Notes under the pieces: generated by a model
Databases searched by the model: none
What the model saw: the letters and a program-made list of their open reading frames with translations, nothing else
What the model was told of the DNA's origin: nothing
Source: an uncultured Oscillibacter sp.
GTDB lineage: Bacteria > Bacillota > Clostridia > Oscillospirales > Oscillospiraceae
Length of the DNA: 64,000 nucleotides
Reading direction: 5' to 3'
Assembly: GCA_910578935.1 (NCBI GenBank)
Contig: CAJTSM010000002.1
Span: forward strand, 112,940-176,939
Shown here: positions 60,274 through 64,000 of the stretch, piece after piece
How positions within the stretch are numbered: the stretch's first letter is position 1
Layout of the letters: each line of letters begins with the position of its first letter
Position numbers and translations under genes: made by a program

Positions 60274-60302
60274 TTGCAAGCCTGTCCTGCCCTTGTTATA
60301 AT
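60274..60302 (+). promoter_or_regulatory. Promoter of parAB
   Basis: TTGCAA (60274-60279), a 17-base spacer and TATAAT (60297-60302); start about 50 bases before parA. Confidence 0.75.
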
Positions 60303-60356
60303 AAACTTTATATGTAACCTTACCGCGCATGGAAACCTGAGAAAGCTGGTACTTTT

Positions 60357-61103
60357 ATGGGAAAGACGATTGCTGTTGTAAATCAAAAGGGCGGTGTTGG
60401 GAAAACGACCACCTGTGTCAACCTGGCGGCCGCCCTGACCGAGGCGGACAAAAAAGTCCTCCTCTGCGACTTTGATCCCCAGGCCAACGCCACATCCGGT
60501 ATGGGCGTAGACAAAACCGTTTCCAAGGGGATTTATTCCGCCCTAATTGGGGAGCTGCCCGCTTCCGAAGCGGTGGCCCGCACCCGCTATGGAGATGTGC
60601 TGCCGTCCAACAAAGCTTTGGCGGGAGCCGGCGTGGAGCTGATCGGCATGGAGCGGCGGGAGTTTTTGCTGAAAGACGCGCTGGCGCCGCTTCGGGACGC
60701 CTATGACTTTATTCTCGTCGACTGTCCTCCCTCCCTGGAGCTGCTGACGCTGAACGCCCTTTGCGCGGCGGATTCTATTCTGGTGCCGGTGCAGTGCGAG
60801 TACTTCGCGCTGGAAGGGCTCAGCGACCTGATGAATACCGTCCGCCTGGTTCGGCGGTCCCTGAATCCCTCCCTGGAGCTGGAGGGCGTTCTCCTGACCA
60901 TGTTCGACGGACGCACAAACCTGTCCCTTCAAGTGGCGGAGGAAGTCAAGCACTACTTTCCCGGCAAGGTATACGTTTCGGTAATTCCCCGAAACATCCG
61001 CCTGTCCGAGGCGCCCAGCCACGGAAAACCCATTACCGCTTATGACCGGGCCTCCCGGGGAGCCGACGCCTATGCGGCCTTTGCGGCAGAGTTTTTGAAA
61101 TAA
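60357..61103 (+). CDS. parA: Chromosome-partitioning ATPase ParA/Soj
   Basis: 248 residues. The deviant Walker A is KGGVGKTT (11-18), with the signature Lys. DFDPQANATSG (motif A') and FILVDCPPSLELLTL (Walker B) follow. It cycles on the nucleoid, driven by ParB, and in spore-formers also regulates DnaA-type replication starts. It is preceded by a consensus promoter and three parS sites and followed by parB after 27 bases, a canonical Soj-Spo0J locus. Confidence 0.95.
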   Translation: MGKTIAVVNQKGGVGKTTTCVNLAAALTEADKKVLLCDFDPQANATSGMGVDKTVSKGIYSALIGELPASEAVARTRYGDVLPSNKALAGAGVELIGMERREFLLKDALAPLRDAYDFILVDCPPSLELLTLNALCAADSILVPVQCEYFALEGLSDLMNTVRLVRRSLNPSLELEGVLLTMFDGRTNLSLQVAEEVKHYFPGKVYVSVIPRNIRLSEAPSHGKPITAYDRASRGADAYAAFAAEFLK

Positions 61104-61130
61104 ACGGTTTTTTCGAAAGGAGCGCGTTTT

Positions 61131-62015
61131 ATGGCAAACAAAAAGCCCTCCGGTCTGGGCCGGGGCCTGGGCGCCCTGCTGGGCGACGATGTATTAAAAC
61201 CCGAGGCGGCGGGGAATCTGTATTTGCCGATTTCTCAGGTGGAAAGCTGTTCCTCCCAGCCCCGGAAGCTCTTTGATGAGGAGGCGTTGGCGGAGCTGGC
61301 GGAGTCCATCCGGGAGCACGGGGTAATCCAGCCCCTGACCGTCAGAAAACTATCCTCCGGTTATTACCAGATCATCGCCGGGGAACGGCGCTGGCGGGCC
61401 GCCAGAATGGCAGGGCTCACAGAAGTTCCCGCCGTAGTCGTGGAGGCCGATGACCAGAAGGCGGCAGAGCTGGCCTTGGTGGAGAATCTCCAGCGGGAGG
61501 ATCTGAATCCTATGGAGGAGGCCGCGGGCTTTCAATCCCTGATTCAAACCTACCACATGACACAGGAGGAGGCCGCACAGCGCGTTGGAAAATCTCGCAG
61601 CGCCGTGGCCAACGCCATGCGGCTTTTGGGACTACAGCCCGCCGTGCGGAAGCTGGTGGAAGAAGGGACCCTCTCCGCCGGGCACGCCAGGACTCTCCTG
61701 CCCCTCTCCCCCGCCCTTCAGGCAAAGGCCGCTCAAACAGTGGCAGAGGGACAGCTCTCCGTCCGGCAAACGGAGGCGCTGGTCAAAAAGCTGTCTCAGG
61801 AACCTCTGGAGGAAGTTCCCGAGCGGCCCAAAGAAGTCGATTATACCGCGGAGGCCCAGGCCTCCCTATCCTCCCGGCTGGGACGCGGCGTGCGGATTGT
61901 CTCGGGGCGGAAAAAAGGGCGAATCGAACTGGAATACTATGGTCTGGACGATCTCAACGACCTTTTGGAGGCCTTGGCCCTCCTGAAAACCAACCGGAAA
62001 GGACCAGAGGCATGA
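61131..62015 (+). CDS. parB: Chromosome-partitioning protein ParB/Spo0J
   Basis: 294 residues. The CTP-hydrolysing ParB domain shows LPISQVESCSSQPRKLFDEE, IREHGVIQPLTVRK, and GERRWRAARMAGLTEVPAVV. The central HTH (MTQEEAAQRVGKSRSAVANA, MRLL) binds parS, and a C-terminal dimer domain completes it. ParB loads at the three parS sites upstream and spreads along DNA. Its last bases contain the ATG of the next gene (ATGA overlap). Confidence 0.95.
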   Translation: MANKKPSGLGRGLGALLGDDVLKPEAAGNLYLPISQVESCSSQPRKLFDEEALAELAESIREHGVIQPLTVRKLSSGYYQIIAGERRWRAARMAGLTEVPAVVVEADDQKAAELALVENLQREDLNPMEEAAGFQSLIQTYHMTQEEAAQRVGKSRSAVANAMRLLGLQPAVRKLVEEGTLSAGHARTLLPLSPALQAKAAQTVAEGQLSVRQTEALVKKLSQEPLEEVPERPKEVDYTAEAQASLSSRLGRGVRIVSGRKKGRIELEYYGLDDLNDLLEALALLKTNRKGPEA

Positions 62016-62566
62016 AGCTGGAAAAACGAAGCGACGGCGGCCCCTTAGAGCCGGAGGAGGAGTCTTCCACCCCGGGGAAAAAACCCGTCATCATTTATAT
62101 CATGGTGCTGTTTATCGCAGCCTTTTTACTGATGGCCTGGTCTTTCGCCTCCCACCAGCGGAACAATACGGAAGCTCTGGGACGGCTGCAAAGCTCCGTC
62201 ACCGCCATGCAGGAAGTTCAAGACCTGCAAGATCAGGTGATCGCCCTTCAAAAGCAGCTGTCGGAACTGGAAGACGCCATGGAGGATCAAACGAACGAAC
62301 TTTCAGAAAACAAAGAATCGCTGGAAGCGCTCAAACCTCAGATTGAGGGCATGAGCCTTTTGTATGCCCTCCAGCAGCACTATTCCGCCGGGAATTTAGC
62401 GGCCTGCCGCGCCTGTATGGAGGCGTTTGAGGCCGGAGGATATGAAGAAACCCTTCCCCAGCTGCCCGAAGAAGGTGTGACGCCTCCGGCGGACCGATAC
62501 CGGCAGCTGAAGGAGGCTGTGGAGGCCCGGGAAGCGGAGGCGGCGGCCCAGGGCGAAGCGCCGTGA
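62012..62566 (+). CDS. Membrane-anchored coiled-coil protein coupled to parB
   Basis: 184 residues. A charged N-terminus is followed by one membrane helix (VIIYIMVLFIAAFLLMAWSF, about 25-44). A coiled coil follows (NTEALGRLQSSVTAMQEVQD, LQDQVIALQKQLSELED) and then a helical C-terminal section. I recognise no named family, though such proteins sit after parB in many Oscillospiraceae. It overlaps parB by 4 bases (ATGA) and the next gene by 4 (GTGA), suggesting a structural partner of the segregation system at the membrane; that is inference. Confidence 0.65.
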   Translation: MKLEKRSDGGPLEPEEESSTPGKKPVIIYIMVLFIAAFLLMAWSFASHQRNNTEALGRLQSSVTAMQEVQDLQDQVIALQKQLSELEDAMEDQTNELSENKESLEALKPQIEGMSLLYALQQHYSAGNLAACRACMEAFEAGGYEETLPQLPEEGVTPPADRYRQLKEAVEAREAEAAAQGEAP

Positions 62567-63063
62567 CCCGCCTCAAGGCCCACTGGAAGCTCCTGGCCGT
62601 CATCCTGGCCCCGCTCCTCTGGGCAGCGTGGTATTCCCGGCCCGTGGATATCCATACCCTGGGCATCGGGGACTTGAGCGCCATCAACGTCCGCATCTCT
62701 CACCCCGAGCCGGGAGTGGGCGACAAGGACGCCCGCAGCATCGGCCTCCGGCCCGGCGACCCCCTGTGGCCGGAGATCCTGGAGGAGGTGGAAGCCCTCC
62801 GCTTCCGGAGGCCCCCGTGGAATCTGGTCCGGCAATATCTGAGAGAGGATGTCATCCGCACCGAACCCGCCGCAAGAGAGGCCCTGGTCTTCAATCTGTG
62901 GGACAGCGGCGGCGGGGACCTGATGCTCCAGCTGAACGGAGGGAAGCCCCGCTACACCTCCCCATACACCGGACAGAATCTCCCCGCCTCTCTCTCCGGC
63001 GGCAAGAAAACCGCCCAATCCCTGGCGGAGCGGCTTTGGCCATTGTTGGAGGAAGAATCATGA
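62563..63063 (+). CDS. Hypothetical membrane-anchored protein, paralog A
   Basis: 166 residues from a GTG overlapping the previous stop. One membrane helix near the start (HWKLLAVILAPLLWAAWYSR) is followed by a soluble domain of about 135 residues with ALRFRRPPWNLVRQYL. The opening block is nearly the same as that of the next gene (W-K-[LI]-L-[AT]-[VI]-IL... WAAWY[SA]RPVD). This indicates tandem duplication. The function is unknown. Confidence 0.65.
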   Translation: MTRLKAHWKLLAVILAPLLWAAWYSRPVDIHTLGIGDLSAINVRISHPEPGVGDKDARSIGLRPGDPLWPEILEEVEALRFRRPPWNLVRQYLREDVIRTEPAAREALVFNLWDSGGGDLMLQLNGGKPRYTSPYTGQNLPASLSGGKKTAQSLAERLWPLLEEES

Positions 63064-63557
63064 ATTGGATCAAAACCCGCTGGAAGATCCTGACCATCAT
63101 TCTGGCTCTCTTTTTGTGGGCGGCGTGGTACGCCCGGCCCGTGGACGTCTACGGTCTGGCCTCCGGCATGGAGGAGCTTGATTATATGAGCCTTTCCCTG
63201 TCGGAGCTGGGGGAAAACCACAAGGATTACCCCTTCAAGGACTTCTCCCCGGAGGACCCGGAATGGGATACGGCCTTGGAAGCCATTGAGTCCCTGAGCT
63301 TCCACCGTCCGCCGTGGAACGTGGTTTTGCAGTTTGTGCCGAAGCGCCGCATCACCGGGCGGGTTACCCATGAGGGGGACCAGCATTTGACGCTCTTCCT
63401 GCGCGAACAGGGCAGGGGATATATTCAGATACAGTTTTTCATTGACGAGTGGATGTACTACTCCCCCCACTCCAACCGGAATCTCACCCTTTGGGTGGAG
63501 GGCTCCCGGGAGGCCGGGGAGGGCCTGGCGGAGAGCCTTCGGCCCTTACTGGAGTAA
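63060..63557 (+). CDS. Hypothetical membrane-anchored protein, paralog B
   Basis: 165 residues from the ATG at 63060, overlapping the previous stop by 4 bases (ATGA). It has a membrane helix (RWKILTIILALFLWAAWYAR), then RPVDVYGLASGMEELDYMSL and SLSFHRPPWNVVLQFVP. It is homologous to the preceding gene over the membrane segment and the RPPWN block. The same-frame coding extends to the stop at 63557. The window's last 440 bases carry no gene I can support. Confidence 0.65.
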   Translation: MNWIKTRWKILTIILALFLWAAWYARPVDVYGLASGMEELDYMSLSLSELGENHKDYPFKDFSPEDPEWDTALEAIESLSFHRPPWNVVLQFVPKRRITGRVTHEGDQHLTLFLREQGRGYIQIQFFIDEWMYYSPHSNRNLTLWVEGSREAGEGLAESLRPLLE

Positions 63558-63625
63558 GGTCTTCTCTCGCCCTGACGGGCGGGGAGGATTTCAGCCATGA
63601 TGATGGCTTGGCATTGCACCCCCCA

Positions 63626-63660
63626 TTTTCTCTTTTTCTTCCGGAAAGAAAAAGAGAAAA
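63626..63660 (+). other. Long AT-rich hairpin after the parB operon
   Basis: Arms TTTTCTCTTTTTCTT and AAGAAAAAGAGAAAA (15 bases) around a 5-base loop, with no T run after the right arm. It may be a terminator in the minus direction or a structural element. Beyond it (63661-64000) is GC-rich sequence without a supported gene. Confidence 0.4.
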
Positions 63661-64000
63661 CGGGCCGTGCACGGTCCAAAAGAGAAAAAGAAGTATACGG
63701 GGGAAGCGACGGGGCGCGGCTGAATGATCGGCGGAGCCGGAATGACTTCCCACGCGCAATTGGTTCGCGCGGGGGTTGTTCTTCACTGGATGGACCAGCT
63801 CCTCTTTTTGCTGCCGCACCCCGGTGGTTCCGTCGGAACTGCTTTTACCGGACTTCTTTTTCAGTGCGTGCCGGATGCGGGGCGGCGCTTTGCTGGCCCC
63901 CATCCTCTGGAGGCTTCCCCCCTGCGCCAGGGTAGCGGCAGCGGAAAGAGAAGCTTGTCCATTCGTTGAAGAACAAACCCCCGCCGAATTTCATTGCGCG

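Noticed and set aside
58249..62015. Replication origin near parAB
   Set aside because: parS and parAB are present, but no dnaA, rpmH, gidA/gidB or DnaA-box cluster lies in the window, so I do not call an origin.
63724..63969. Plus-strand 81-residue open frame near the window end
   Set aside because: No ribosome site, composition like random GC-rich DNA and no recognisable motif.
1..64000. CRISPR array, rRNA operon, prophage or classical insertion sequence
   Set aside because: No regularly spaced direct repeats, no rRNA signature and no integrase or IS transposase were seen; the only transposase is the RAYT.

Overview
This 64 kb window reads as chromosomal DNA from a GC-rich, low-passage-of-mobile-DNA Clostridia member, most probably a gut Oscillospiraceae (Flavonifractor/Oscillibacter/Lawsonibacter type). 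The reasons are strong AGGAGG-type ribosome binding sites, TTGACA/TATAAT promoters, T-box control of a tRNA synthetase, soj/spo0J-type parAB with consensus parS sites, CsaB, ZapA, MreC/MreD, and several small families typical of Clostridia. Species assignment is inference only. I see no CRISPR array, rRNA, prophage or classical insertion sequence.

Layout. 0-5 kb: amino-acid synthesis, with the end of proA plus proC on the + strand, then serA and serC on the - strand. 5-12 kb: a ClC channel/antiporter, a YetF-like membrane protein, a HAD phosphatase with an MBL hydrolase, a DUF4349 lipoprotein, a NUDIX hydrolase and a SprA-related metalloprotease. 12-25 kb: tRNA-Leu(UAG), an AT-rich methyltransferase, a pyridoxamine kinase, a secreted 5'-nucleotidase with LysM, a dihydropyrimidinase, a GT4-CsaB fusion, an FMN-dependent hydroxy-acid oxidase and a MATE exporter.

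25.4-34.5 kb: one - strand aromatic operon, in transcription order aroF, GNAT, tyrA, aroB, aroA, aroC, pheA, an aroE-aroK fusion and aroQ. It holds all seven shikimate steps plus the Phe and Tyr branch enzymes. A 33-residue leader peptide with 3 Tyr and 5 Phe, followed by a strong terminator, precedes aroF and suggests classical attenuation.

34.7-45.4 kb: a zinc-dependent phospholipase C-like protein, ileS with an Ile-specifying T-box placed two genes upstream, DegV, and a topoisomerase IV pair (parE, parC). The topoisomerase pair is separated by a REP-associated transposase and a small-ORF/XRE module. Three divergent small-ORF/XRE-regulator modules occur here, each with its own operator-like palindromes.

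47-64 kb: YitT, a LUD-domain protein, a lipoprotein, tRNA-Gly(GCC), zapA-U32 peptidase, dut, maf, mreC, mreD, a class B PBP, a GH13 glycosidase, three perfect parS sites, parA-parB and three membrane-protein genes translationally coupled to parB.

The most interesting signal is a dispersed, REP-like palindromic repeat (head GTAGGGGCCGCC). It occurs as inverted pairs in at least five intergenic regions. It also occurs twice, as an in-frame inverted pair, inside the coding sequence of the window's only RAYT-type (REP-associated tyrosine) transposase.
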